In this document: piece after piece, positions 14,531 to 22,634 of the stretch
Layout: each line of letters starts with the position of its first letter
Position numbering within the stretch: position 1 is the first letter of the stretch
Origin: Acidobacteriota bacterium
Lineage (GTDB): Bacteria > Acidobacteriota > Thermoanaerobaculia > Multivoradales > JAGPDF01
Reading direction: 5' to 3'
Assembly (NCBI GenBank): GCA_011525905.1
Contig: WYBK01000143.1
Location: forward strand, 1 to 37,030
DNA length: 37,030 nucleotides
Translations under genes and position numbers: made by a program
The notes under the pieces: generated by a model
Told to the model about the DNA's origin: nothing
The model's input: the letters and a program-made list of their open reading frames with translations, nothing else
Database searches by the model: none

Positions 14531-15733
14531 ATGGCGATCGCCGTCGCGGCCGCGGGGCTGTCGAAGACCTACCGCATCTACCCCTCCGCGGCGGCCCGCC
14601 TGACCGAGCTGGTCCTGCGCGCGCGGCGCCACGTCCCCTTCCCGGCGCTCACCGACGTCACTTTCGAGCAGCCGCGGGGCCACGGCCTCGCGCTCGTCGG
14701 CGAGAACGGCGCCGGCAAGTCGACGCTCTTGAAGCTGGTCGCCGGCGTGGCGCAGCCGACCGCGGGCACGCTCGAGGTCGCCGGCCGGGTCGCCGCGATC
14801 CTCGAGCTCGGGGCCGGCTTCCACCCCGACTTCAGCGGGCGGCAGAACATCGAGCTCAACGCCGCGCTGCTCGGTCTCGAGCGCGCCGAGGTCGAGGCGC
14901 GCCTGCCCGAGATCGTCGAGTGGAGCGAGCTCGGCGACTTCATCGACCGCCCCGTGCGCCAGTACTCGAGCGGCATGGCGATGCGGCTCGGGTTCGCCAT
15001 CGCCACCCAGGTCGATCCCGACGTGCTGATCGTCGACGAAGCGCTCTCGGTGGGCGACGGCTACTTCCAGAAGAAGTGCATGGACAAGATCCTCGCCTTC
15101 GTCGAGCAGGGCAAGACCCTGCTGTTCTGCTCGCACGCGATGTACTACGTCTCGGCGCTGTGCGAGCGCGCGCTCTGGCTGCGCGAGGGCCGGGTCGAGG
15201 CGCTGGGCGCGACCGACGAGGTCGTACGCGCCTACGAGCGCCATCTGCTCGCCAAGGGCGCCGAGCGCGAGGAGACGCCCACGGCGCTCGCCGACTCGGG
15301 TGAGCACGACGCCCTGGGTGGCAAACCGGCCCGGATTCTCGCCGTGCACCAGGCGAGCGCATCGGGCGAGCACCCCGCCTATCGCTGCGGCGAGCCCTGG
15401 CAGGTCGAGATCGACTGGGAGAGCGACGCGGCCGAGCTCGCCTTCCACGTCGCCGTCGGCATCAACCGCGCGGAGGACGGCCTGCCGATCGCCTCCTTCG
15501 CCACCCACTACTCGGGACTGCCGGGGATCACCGGCGCGCGCCACCACCACCTGCGGCTCGAAGTGCCGGCGCTGCCGCTCGCCAAGGGGAGCTTCTCGCT
15601 CACCGTCTTCCTGCTCGACGAGCGCGGCCTGCACGTCCACGACCAGCGGCTGGTCCCGGAGGCCTTCGCCGTCGTCACTCCCCGCTTCGTGCCCGGGCTG
15701 GTCGAGATCGAGCACGGCTGGCACCTCGGGTAG
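14531..15733 (+). CDS. wzt: ABC polysaccharide export ATPase with carbohydrate-binding tail (Wzt-like)
   Basis: This 400-residue protein has an N-terminal nucleotide-binding domain (about residues 1-240). It shows Walker A GENGAGKST, signature YSSGM, Walker B VLIVDEALSVGD and H-loop CSHAM. The segment LELGAGFHPDFSGRQNI is typical of Wzt/TagH ATPases. The C-terminal part (about 265-400), with CGEPWQVEIDW and GSFSLTVFLLDE, resembles the Wzt beta-sandwich that recognises the end of the finished O-polysaccharide. It should energise export through the Wzm-like permease at 10092. If so, chain ends are probably capped, for example by methylation, and a methyltransferase is encoded downstream. Confidence 0.92.
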   Translation: MAIAVAAAGLSKTYRIYPSAAARLTELVLRARRHVPFPALTDVTFEQPRGHGLALVGENGAGKSTLLKLVAGVAQPTAGTLEVAGRVAAILELGAGFHPDFSGRQNIELNAALLGLERAEVEARLPEIVEWSELGDFIDRPVRQYSSGMAMRLGFAIATQVDPDVLIVDEALSVGDGYFQKKCMDKILAFVEQGKTLLFCSHAMYYVSALCERALWLREGRVEALGATDEVVRAYERHLLAKGAEREETPTALADSGEHDALGGKPARILAVHQASASGEHPAYRCGEPWQVEIDWESDAAELAFHVAVGINRAEDGLPIASFATHYSGLPGITGARHHHLRLEVPALPLAKGSFSLTVFLLDERGLHVHDQRLVPEAFAVVTPRFVPGLVEIEHGWHLG

Positions 15734-15738
15734 GCCGA

Positions 15739-17097
15739 GTGCGCCGGCTCCTGTCCGCGCTCGGGCTGGGCTGCCTCCTCGCACTCGCGCTGGCGCTCGC
15801 TTCGAGCGGGCACGAGCCCCGTCGCTTCGCCGACTCCGAGGGCTACCTGTTCGCCGCGCGCCAGCCGCTCGGCGCCGACTTCTTCGCGAGCGCGCGGCCC
15901 CCCTTCGAGCTGGGGCCCGAGCCGGCGCCCGAGGATGGGCTCTATCGGAATCGTCCCTTCCTGATCCCGCTGCTCTTCAAGCTGTGCGACGGCGATCCGG
16001 CGCGCATCGTCGCCGCGCAGAGGCTCCTCTATTCCCTCGCCGCGGGCGGCGGAATCGTTCTCCTCTCGGCGCTCGGCGGTGGCGCACCGACCGTCCGGCG
16101 GCGGCTCGCGCATGCACTGGGCGGCGCCCTGCTCCTGCCGCTCGCGCTCGCCTGGTACGTCGCCGGCTGGACGGGCGTACTGCTCTCCGAGGCGACGGTC
16201 CTCGCCCTGATCTGGCTGGCCGCGGGGGGCGTCGCCGCCTTTCTCGCCGGGGGTCGCCGCCTGGCGCTCGGCGTGGCGCTCGCGGCAGCGGCGCTGCTGC
16301 TGGCGGCGCGCGACAGCGCCGGCCTCCTCGTCCTGCCGCTCTTCGCCCTGGCGGCGGCCGCCGCGCTCTTCACCGCCGACTGCCGGCGGGCGCGAGCCCT
16401 CGCCCTGGCGCTCTCCGCCCTGCTGCCGCTCTTCCTGCTCGCGCAAGGGACGGTGGCGCGCGGGCAGCGCGCCCTCCTGCCGATCGCCAACGTGCTGCTG
16501 GTGCGCGTGGCTCCCGATCCAGAGGCGCTCGCCTGGTGGGTCGAGCGCGGCCTGCCCTGGAGCGACCGCCTCGAGCCCTTCCGCGGCCGCTTCGCCTTCG
16601 AGCGCGACCTCGAGCTCTTTCGCGATCCGGCCCACGCCCCCTTTCTCGAGTTCGTCGAGCGCAGGGGGCGCGGCCTGCTGCTGCGCTTCCTGCTCGGCCA
16701 CCCCGGCTTCGTGGCGCGCGAGACGTGGCGCGGTGCCGCCGACCTGTTCGGCACCGAGCTGGCGACCTACGTCGGACCGTCGCCCCGAACGCTCGCGCCG
16801 CTCGACCGCGTCGTGCGCGCGCTCGGCGCGCCAGGCGCCGCGCTCGTGCTCGTCCTCTTCGCGGTCGCGCTCGCCCGCCGCCGGCCGCTCGCGCCGGCCG
16901 ACCTCGCCCCGTTCGTCCTCGCCCTCGCCTTCCTCTGCCATGGCCTCGCCGCCTACCACGCCGACGCGGCCGAGCCGGAGCGCCACTGCTTCCCGACCGC
17001 CTTCGGCCTGCAGCTGGCCGCCGCCGTCGCGGTGACACTCGCCGTCGCGCGCGGCGGTCGGCGGCGCACGCCTCCGAGCCCAGCGGACGCGGCCTAG
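15739..17097 (+). CDS. Polytopic membrane protein, possible GT-C-type transferase
   Basis: This 452-residue protein has roughly nine or ten hydrophobic segments rich in Leu and Ala. After the first segment comes RRFADSEGYLFAARQPLG, then NRPFLIPLLFKL. An acidic DSE in the first loop would fit a GT-C fold, but the motif is weaker than in the LPS-operon protein at the left end. There is a large loop at about residues 260-330. The GTG start at 15739 follows the ATPase stop by 5 nt, so the genes are coupled. I do not recognise a named family. A glycan assembly role is inferred from its place between the exporter ATPase and glycosyltransferases. Confidence 0.65.
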   Translation: MRRLLSALGLGCLLALALALASSGHEPRRFADSEGYLFAARQPLGADFFASARPPFELGPEPAPEDGLYRNRPFLIPLLFKLCDGDPARIVAAQRLLYSLAAGGGIVLLSALGGGAPTVRRRLAHALGGALLLPLALAWYVAGWTGVLLSEATVLALIWLAAGGVAAFLAGGRRLALGVALAAAALLLAARDSAGLLVLPLFALAAAAALFTADCRRARALALALSALLPLFLLAQGTVARGQRALLPIANVLLVRVAPDPEALAWWVERGLPWSDRLEPFRGRFAFERDLELFRDPAHAPFLEFVERRGRGLLLRFLLGHPGFVARETWRGAADLFGTELATYVGPSPRTLAPLDRVVRALGAPGAALVLVLFAVALARRRPLAPADLAPFVLALAFLCHGLAAYHADAAEPERHCFPTAFGLQLAAAVAVTLAVARGGRRRTPPSPADAA

Positions 17098-17100
17098 AAT
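17095..17100 (+). promoter_or_regulatory. -10-like TAGAAT box seven bases before the methyltransferase start
   Basis: TAGAAT overlaps the preceding stop codon and ends 7 nt before TTG 17108. No Shine-Dalgarno sequence lies between, so a leaderless transcript is the simplest reading. There is no clear -35. Confidence 0.45.
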
Positions 17101-17107
17101 CGTCGAG

Positions 17108-18244
17108 TTGAGCGCACCCTCCACCGCCCCACTCCTCTGGCAGCGCGTCCGCTCGCGCCGGCCGGCGCTCGCCGCGCAGCTCGCCCGGCTCGCGGGGACG
17201 TTCCGCGCCGCGGGCTGGCGGGTCCACGAGGGACCGGAGGCCCCCGAGGCGGGCGGCACCCCGCTCGCCGTGCTCGACGATCCCTGGGCGGCGCCCCGCC
17301 CGGAGAGCGCTCACGCTCTGGCCGAGGCCGGCGCCCCTTCCGGCCGCTGGCGGCTACCGCGCGCGCCCGGCGCGCCCGAGGCGCAGGCCTGGGACGTCTC
17401 CCGCGGGCCCTTCACGGAGCGCGACTACCGCCGCCTGGCCCTGCGCGATGCCCGGCGGCGCCTCTCCGCGGCCGTGGCGCCGCCGGAGGGTGCCTGGTGC
17501 GGCTTCGCGGTGGCCAGGGCGGGCGAGGGCGATCGCCTGCTCGAGCGAGGCTGGCCGCCGCGGGCGCAGGACCTCGCGCTGGTCGACGGCGTGCGCTGCT
17601 TCCGCTTCCAGGACCCGGCCGACCACCCCCGTCACGAGCTCGACCCCTTCCTGCCCGACGGCGCCGGCCTCTGGCTCGAGATCGGCTGCGGCGCCGGCGC
17701 CTTCGCCGCCCGCCACCGCGGCGCCGGCCGGCGCTGGATCGGCGTCGAGCCCGACTTCGAGATGGCAGCGCGCGCCGCGCGCCGGCTCGACCTGGTGCTC
17801 GCCGCGGACGCCGAGAGCGCCCTCGGCGCGCTGCCGGACGGGCTCGCGGGCGCCGTGCTCGCCGACGTCGTCGAGCACCTGGACGACCCGCTCGGGGTCC
17901 TCTCGGCGCTCGCCCGCCGGCTCGCTCCGGACGGCCGTGCCGTCGTCGCCTTCCCCAACGTCGCCTGGGCGCCGGTCCTGCTCGCGCTGGCCGCCGGGCG
18001 ATGGGACCCGACGCTCGCCGGCGTCCAGGCGGCCGACCACCGGCTGCCGACGACGCCCGCTTCGCTCGCCGAGCTGGCGCGCGCCGCCGGCTTCGAGGTC
18101 GAGCGGCTCGAACCGCTCCCGTCCCCCCGGCTGCCGCGCTCGCTGCGCTGGCGGGCGGTGCTGCTCGCCTGGCTGGCGGGCGGCAGGGCGGCCACGATCG
18201 CGGCACCCCAGTGGGTCGCTTGCCTGGCGCCCAGGAAGGGCTGA
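17108..18244 (+). CDS. SAM-dependent methyltransferase with unknown N-terminal domain
   Basis: This 378-residue protein starts with TTG. The C-terminal two thirds hold a class I methyltransferase: motif I LEIGCGAGAFAARH (about residues 194-207), the acidic end of strand two in GVEPDFEMA, and LADVVEHLDDPLGVL (motif II/III) followed by FPNVAW. This order is typical of the Methyltransf_11/23 group acting on small molecules, lipids or sugars. The first 130 or so residues match nothing I know and contain scattered Pro and Arg. Given a Wzt-type ATPase nearby, methylating or capping the exported glycan is a reasonable guess. The next gene starts 10 nt after its stop. Confidence 0.83.
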   Translation: MSAPSTAPLLWQRVRSRRPALAAQLARLAGTFRAAGWRVHEGPEAPEAGGTPLAVLDDPWAAPRPESAHALAEAGAPSGRWRLPRAPGAPEAQAWDVSRGPFTERDYRRLALRDARRRLSAAVAPPEGAWCGFAVARAGEGDRLLERGWPPRAQDLALVDGVRCFRFQDPADHPRHELDPFLPDGAGLWLEIGCGAGAFAARHRGAGRRWIGVEPDFEMAARAARRLDLVLAADAESALGALPDGLAGAVLADVVEHLDDPLGVLSALARRLAPDGRAVVAFPNVAWAPVLLALAAGRWDPTLAGVQAADHRLPTTPASLAELARAAGFEVERLEPLPSPRLPRSLRWRAVLLAWLAGGRAATIAAPQWVACLAPRKG

Positions 18245-18254
18245 GACCGGGGCC

Positions 18255-19304
18255 ATGAGGGTCACCTACCTGCTCGAGCGCGCCGACCTCGGCGGCGGCA
18301 CCAAGGTCGTGCTCGCGCACGCGCGACTGCTCGAGCGCTGGGGGCACCGGGTGACGATCGCCGCGCGCGGCCCACTGCCGCCCGGCTTCGCCTACCGGGG
18401 GCGCTACCGCGACCTCGACGCCGGCCCCCCGCCGGGCCCGCCGCCCGACCTGCTCGTCGCCACCTTCTGGACGACGCTCGCCCGGGCGCGCGAGCTGACC
18501 GAGGGTCCGATCGCCCACTTCTGCCAGGGATTCGAGGGCGAGATCGCGCATTTCCGCTCCGACTGGCCGGCCATCGAGGTGGCCTACGCCGAGCCGCTGC
18601 CGACCTTCGCGGTCACCCCGCGGCTCGCCGAGCTGCTCGCCCGGCGCTTCCAGCGGCCGGCGCGCGTCCTGCCGCCGCCGGCCGAATCGACGCCGGCCCG
18701 CCCCGGTGCGCGGCGGGCTCCTCGCCGCTCTCCCTGGATCGCGCTCTTCGGCGCCTTCGAGGCCGAGGTCAAGGGGATCCCGCTCGGCCTCGAGACGGTG
18801 CGCCGCGTGCGCGCCGCCGGCATCCCGGCGCGGCTGCTGCGCATCTCGGTCCTGCCGCTCTCCGAAGCGGAGCGCTCCCGGCTCGCGCCGGATCGCTACC
18901 TGCTCTCGGTGCCGCCCGGCCGGGCGCTCGCGGAGCTCGCCGAGTGCGACCTCCTGCTCTTCCCGAGCGGCGTCGAGGAGGGCTTCGGGTTGCCACTGCT
19001 CGAGGCGATGGCGCTCGGCGTGCCGGCGGTCGCCTCGCGGACCCCCGGCCTCGAGTTCGTCAGTGGCGGCACCGGCGCGCTCCTGGCCGACGCGGGGGAC
19101 GGCGAGGGGTTCGCCCACGCCGCCCTCGAGCTGCTGCGCCGGCCGCCGGCTTGGCGCGCGCAGCGCCGCGCGGGCCGGCGGGCGGCGACGCGCTTCGCCC
19201 CCGAGCGGATCGGCGCGGCGCTCGACCGGGCGGTGCGCTGGGCGGCGGCCGGAGCGCCCGGCGGAGCATCCGCCGCGGCGGCCGATCCGGAGTCGGCCTG
19301 GTGA
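18255..19304 (+). CDS. GT4-family glycosyltransferase
   Basis: This 349-residue GT-B enzyme has an N-terminal Rossmann domain with the acceptor-side loop LLERADLGGGTKVVLAHARL. Its C-terminal domain carries the GT4 donor-binding E-x7-E motif in SGVEEGFGLPLLEAMALG, followed by VPAVASRTPG. HFCQGFEGEIAHFR in the N-domain resembles a group of GT4 enzymes from polysaccharide clusters. It should transfer a sugar from a nucleotide donor with retention at the cytoplasmic face. It has no signal or membrane segment. No convincing Shine-Dalgarno precedes ATG 18255. Its stop overlaps the next GT2 gene as GTGA. Donor and acceptor cannot be deduced. Confidence 0.87.
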   Translation: MRVTYLLERADLGGGTKVVLAHARLLERWGHRVTIAARGPLPPGFAYRGRYRDLDAGPPPGPPPDLLVATFWTTLARARELTEGPIAHFCQGFEGEIAHFRSDWPAIEVAYAEPLPTFAVTPRLAELLARRFQRPARVLPPPAESTPARPGARRAPRRSPWIALFGAFEAEVKGIPLGLETVRRVRAAGIPARLLRISVLPLSEAERSRLAPDRYLLSVPPGRALAELAECDLLLFPSGVEEGFGLPLLEAMALGVPAVASRTPGLEFVSGGTGALLADAGDGEGFAHAALELLRRPPAWRAQRRAGRRAATRFAPERIGAALDRAVRWAAAGAPGGASAAAADPESAW

Positions 19305-20374
19305 GCGCGGCGTCGGTCGACGTCGTCCTGGTCCACTACCGGACGCCGCACCTCGTCCGCCCGGCCAGCGAGGCGCTGCTCGCCGATCTGAACGGCGCCG
19401 GCATCCCCGCGCGCCTCTGGCTCGTCGACAACGGCTCGCAGGCGGCGGACCGCGTCGGCTGGCTGGGCCTGCCCCTGGAGCGACTCGAGCCGGGCGGCAA
19501 CGTCGGCTACGCCGCGGCGCTGACGCTCGCCGTCCGCGCTTCGAGCGCTCCGCGCCTGGTGGTCGTCAACCCCGACGTCCTGGTCCGCCCCGGTTGCCTG
19601 CCGCGCCTGCTCGCCCAGCTCGACGCCGGTGCCGCGGCCGCCGGTCCCCGCTTCGTCTGGGACGAGGCCGGACGTTTCCTGCTGCCGCCGACCGAGGCGC
19701 GGGCGCTGCCGGCCGAATTGATCGCCGCGGCGGCGTCGCGTGGCCCGCGGTGGGCCTGGCTCGCGCGCCGCCGCTGGCGCCGCCACGCGCGGCTTCACTG
19801 GCAGGCGGTCGCGCCGCTGGCCAGCCGGTCGCTCTCGGGCGCCCTGCTCGCCTTCCGCCGCGACGCCTGGGAGCGCGTCGGCCCGTTCGACGCCGCCTAC
19901 CGCCTCTACTTCGAGGAGTCCGACTGGCTCGAGCGGCTCCGGCGTGCCGGCCTGCCCTCGGTCTACGAGCCGGGCGCCGCAGCGCTCCATCTCTACGCCC
20001 AGTCGAGCCTGGGCGAGCCCGCCGCGGCCGGTTGGTTCGCCGAGTCCGCGGCCCGTTTCCGCCAGCGCCGGTACGGCCCCCGATTCGCCGCGCTGCTGGC
20101 CAGGCTCGAGCGCGCCTCGTTCTGCGCGGATGCGGTCGCGACGCTCGATCGGCCGGCGCTCGCGGCGGACCGGCTGCCCGGGAGCGCACACTGGATCGAA
20201 GTCGCATCCTCTCCCCTGGGCTTCCCGGCGGCGGCCGAGCCGCGCGCCCCCATGTCACGGGATTGGCAGCTCCCGGCGGCGGTCTGGGACCGGCTCGCCC
20301 CCGGCTCCTACTGGCTGCGCGCCGTCGCATCCGGCCGCGAGCTCGGGCCCTGGCGGGTCGAGAAGCGCGCCTGA
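19301..20374 (+). CDS. GT2-family glycosyltransferase (rhamnosyltransferase-like)
   Basis: This 357-residue GT-A enzyme shows VDVVLVHYRTP at the N-terminus and WLVDNGS for nucleotide binding. VVVNPDVLVRPG occupies the DXD position and the acceptor-side motif is YFEESDWLERLRRAG. The NPD/N-N-D type resembles WbbL-like rhamnosyltransferases. A C-terminal extension (about residues 275-357, with LPAAVWDRLAPGSYWLRAV) forms what looks like a small beta domain of unknown role. GTG 19301 overlaps the preceding GT4 stop, so the two are co-translated. It is convergent with the GNAT gene 28 nt away; a 5-bp hairpin (20383-20397) lies between. Confidence 0.87.
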   Translation: MSAASVDVVLVHYRTPHLVRPASEALLADLNGAGIPARLWLVDNGSQAADRVGWLGLPLERLEPGGNVGYAAALTLAVRASSAPRLVVVNPDVLVRPGCLPRLLAQLDAGAAAAGPRFVWDEAGRFLLPPTEARALPAELIAAAASRGPRWAWLARRRWRRHARLHWQAVAPLASRSLSGALLAFRRDAWERVGPFDAAYRLYFEESDWLERLRRAGLPSVYEPGAAALHLYAQSSLGEPAAAGWFAESAARFRQRRYGPRFAALLARLERASFCADAVATLDRPALAADRLPGSAHWIEVASSPLGFPAAAEPRAPMSRDWQLPAAVWDRLAPGSYWLRAVASGRELGPWRVEKRA

Positions 20375-20402
20375 CTCGCGCAGCGAACGGTCTTCGCCCG
20401 GA

Positions 20403-21812
20403 TCAGAAGAGGTCGCCATCCCCCATCGTGTAGTAGAGCCGCTCGAGGGGCAGCCGCTCCTGCCGGTCCGGCAGGTACATCAGGGCAAGATCGGCCGGCT
20501 CCGGTGCGCGGACGAAGCCCAGCCGCTGGAGCTCCTCGTGCCACCAGAGCGGGCGCTCGGGAAACCACCCCTCCACCGCGCCGGCGCCGGCGAGCTCCGG
20601 TTCCCGCAGTGCCTGCGCGAGGATCGCGCCGGCAGCGCCCACGTGGCGCGGCTCGAAGAGCGCGTCGCCCCAGCGAACGCGCTCCCCCTCGCGCCGGAAA
20701 ACCGACCAGCCGACCAGACGTCCGAACCGGTAGGCCGCCAGGACCACGTAGGGGCGTTCGTCGGGGCAGCGCAGATAGCGCCAATCCACGTACTCGGCGT
20801 CGCGCCGCACGAGAAAGCCGTACGCCGGCGCCGCGCGACGGAAGAGGCGGTCCCAGGTGGAATCGACCCTCAGGACGCGCTCGACCCGATGGACCGGTCG
20901 GTTCGGCACGATCGGCGGTCCGCTCGGTCGAATCCGGTAGGCGACCGGCTCGGCGCGGCTCCCGCCGATGAACCAGCCGCAGAAGCGCTGAATGCCCCCG
21001 GTGTTGAAGCCGTAGTAGAACGTGTGGCGACCGCCCCGATGGCAGGCGAAGAAGTGCCGGACGGTGCGTGCCAGCAGGCTCGAGGTGCCCCGTCCGACCC
21101 GGCGCACTCGGGCATCGGTCATGGTGTCGCCCATCTGCAGGGCCAGGTGGGGCGAGCCGTCGAGCCAGAACGGGACGGGGTAGCCCCCGTAGTAGACGAC
21201 GACCTCGCCGCCGGCGGACTGCGCGACGCTCGCCGCCCGCTCTCCCCAGGGATTCTCGTCGTACTTCCAGCGCCAGTGCTCTCGAGAGCGCGCCGCGTGG
21301 AAGCTCTCCGCGAAGAGCCGGCGAACCTCGCTCTCGTCGGCGGGACGGAACGGCCGGACGGCGAACGAATCGCGGCGCGCCGCCAGCGCGCCGCGCCCCG
21401 TTTCCGCGAGCTCGCCCGGGGCGAGCTCGCGCAGGACGACGAACCCCGTCTCGGAGAGCCGGCGGATCCACGCCCGGCCCTGCGCCTCGCCCGCCCGGGC
21501 ATTCTCCGGGAGCACCACCACCAAGCGCCCGCCTTCGGGGAGCCAGCGCGCGACGGAGCCGAGCCACTCGTCCTCGCCGCCCGTCGGCGCGTACCCGAGA
21601 ATCGCGCTGACCCCGTCCTCGGCGCCGCCGCTTCCAGGCTCCCGCGCCAGGCGCTCCGCCGGCCAGTCGCTGGGTGGTGGGCCCTCACCGAGCAGCAGCA
21701 GGCGGCCCGGCGGAGGATCGCCCGTCGCGGTGAGCAGCGCGGCCAGCGCGGTCGGGCGCGGAGCGCCGCGCGCAGCCTCGCGCGCCCTCGGCTCCATGCT
21801 GCGGAAGACCAT
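20403..21812 (-). CDS. GNAT acyltransferase with N-terminal methyltransferase-like segment
   Basis: This protein is about 469 residues long. The C-terminal 320 residues form a GNAT-type region: FAVRPFRPADESEVRRLFAE, EHWRWKYDENPWG, and an acetyl-CoA loop in VRRVGRGTSSLL (R-x-x-G-x-G). GFNTGGIQRFCGWF follows. The N-terminal 145 residues contain LLLLGEGPP, ARWLPEGGRLVVVLPENA and a helix-strand pair like the second half of a class I methyltransferase, but with no SAM-binding GxGxG. That part may be a remnant or a structural domain. It is the only minus-strand gene in the polysaccharide block. ATG 21812 is preferred over GTG 21821. A role in acylating a glycan residue is likely but unproven. Confidence 0.7.
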   Translation of the reverse strand: MVFRSMEPRAREAARGAPRPTALAALLTATGDPPPGRLLLLGEGPPPSDWPAERLAREPGSGGAEDGVSAILGYAPTGGEDEWLGSVARWLPEGGRLVVVLPENARAGEAQGRAWIRRLSETGFVVLRELAPGELAETGRGALAARRDSFAVRPFRPADESEVRRLFAESFHAARSREHWRWKYDENPWGERAASVAQSAGGEVVVYYGGYPVPFWLDGSPHLALQMGDTMTDARVRRVGRGTSSLLARTVRHFFACHRGGRHTFYYGFNTGGIQRFCGWFIGGSRAEPVAYRIRPSGPPIVPNRPVHRVERVLRVDSTWDRLFRRAAPAYGFLVRRDAEYVDWRYLRCPDERPYVVLAAYRFGRLVGWSVFRREGERVRWGDALFEPRHVGAAGAILAQALREPELAGAGAVEGWFPERPLWWHEELQRLGFVRAPEPADLALMYLPDRQERLPLERLYYTMGDGDLF

Positions 21813-21860
21813 CTGCCGCACTCTACGTCAGGAGCCGTGGGGCGAGCGGGCGACTCTGCA

Positions 21861-21866
21861 TAGAAT
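21861..21866 (+). promoter_or_regulatory. -10-like TAGAAT box six bases before a GT2 start
   Basis: TAGAAT ends 6 nt before GTG 21873, which begins a new plus-strand transcription unit after the opposite-strand GNAT gene. A promoter is needed here, and the spacing predicts a leaderless mRNA. Confidence 0.5.
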
Positions 21867-21872
21867 CCAAGG

Positions 21873-22583
21873 GTGTCCGTCGAGGTTTCCGTGGTGCTGC
21901 CCGCGTTCGACGAGGCAACGCGCCTCGGACCCTCGCTGGGACGGATCCTCGACTACCTGCAGCGGCGCCATCTGACCTTCGAGGTGCTGGTGGTCGACGA
22001 CGGCTCCTCGGACGGGACTGCGGCGATCGCGCAGGGCTTCGCGGCGCGCGGCGTGCGCGTCCTCTCGCTGGACACCAACCGCGGCAAGGGCGCGGCGCTG
22101 CGCGCCGGCGTCGCCGCGAGCCGGGGGCGCCGGGTCCTGATCTCCGACGCCGATCTCTCGACGCCGATCGAGGAGCTCGAGCGGCTCGAGCCCTGGCTCG
22201 AGCGCGCCCCGCTGGTGCTCGGCAGCCGCGCGCTCACCGATTCGCGCATCACCCGCCGGCAGCCGCGCCACCGCGAGCTGATGGGCAAGCTGTTCAACGG
22301 CCTGATCCGCGCGCTCGGCGTGACCGACCTGCGCGACACGCAGTGCGGCTTCAAGCTGCTCGACGGCGAGGTCGCGCGCTCCCTCTTCGCCGCGCTGACC
22401 ATCGATCGCTTCGCCTACGACGTCGAGCTCGTCTGGCTGGCGCGCCGCCGCGGCCTCGGCGTGGTCGAGGTCGGCGTGGCCTGGCACGACTCGCCGGCCT
22501 CCAAGGTCCACCCGCTGCGCGACGCCAGCCGCATGCTGCTCGACGTGCTGCGCTTCCGCCTGCGCCACCGGGCGCGCTCCTGA
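21873..22583 (+). CDS. GT2 glycosyltransferase, polyprenyl-phosphate sugar synthase (DPM/ALG5-like)
   Basis: This 236-residue GT-A enzyme has VVLPAFDEATRLGPSL at the N-terminus, the nucleotide-sugar loop VLVVDDGSSDGTAAIA and the metal-binding LISDADLSTPIEEL. DTQCGFKLLDGEVAR is near the middle, and VGVAWHDSPASKVHPLRDA is at the C-terminus. This order, including Q-C-G-F-K, is diagnostic of the dolichyl-phosphate glucose/mannose synthase group. It should load a sugar from a nucleotide donor onto a polyprenyl phosphate at the inner membrane, providing donor for GT-C transferases. It lacks the C-terminal membrane segments some relatives have. The two GT-C-like proteins in the window are possible users. 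Confidence 0.88.
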   Translation: MSVEVSVVLPAFDEATRLGPSLGRILDYLQRRHLTFEVLVVDDGSSDGTAAIAQGFAARGVRVLSLDTNRGKGAALRAGVAASRGRRVLISDADLSTPIEELERLEPWLERAPLVLGSRALTDSRITRRQPRHRELMGKLFNGLIRALGVTDLRDTQCGFKLLDGEVARSLFAALTIDRFAYDVELVWLARRRGLGVVEVGVAWHDSPASKVHPLRDASRMLLDVLRFRLRHRARS

Positions 22584-22589
22584 GCCTGC

Positions 22590-22595
22590 TACGAT
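22590..22595 (+). promoter_or_regulatory. -10-like TACGAT box before the deacetylase-GT2 gene
   Basis: TACGAT lies just after the preceding stop and 39 nt before GTG 22635. It has no good -35. It would give a leader of about 32 nt with only a weak GGCGAG ribosome-binding site. Confidence 0.3.
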
Positions 22596-22634
22596 GCCCT
22601 CTCGACCGCCGGACCCGATCTCTCGGCGAGCGCC

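Noticed and set aside
12935-15784. A very long minus-strand open frame opposite the 12-cysteine protein and the Wzt-like ATPase
   Set aside because: It is a shadow of GC-rich third positions. Its translation is a low-complexity Val/Arg/Glu/Asp mix with no motif, while both plus-strand genes have clear domains or a signal peptide.
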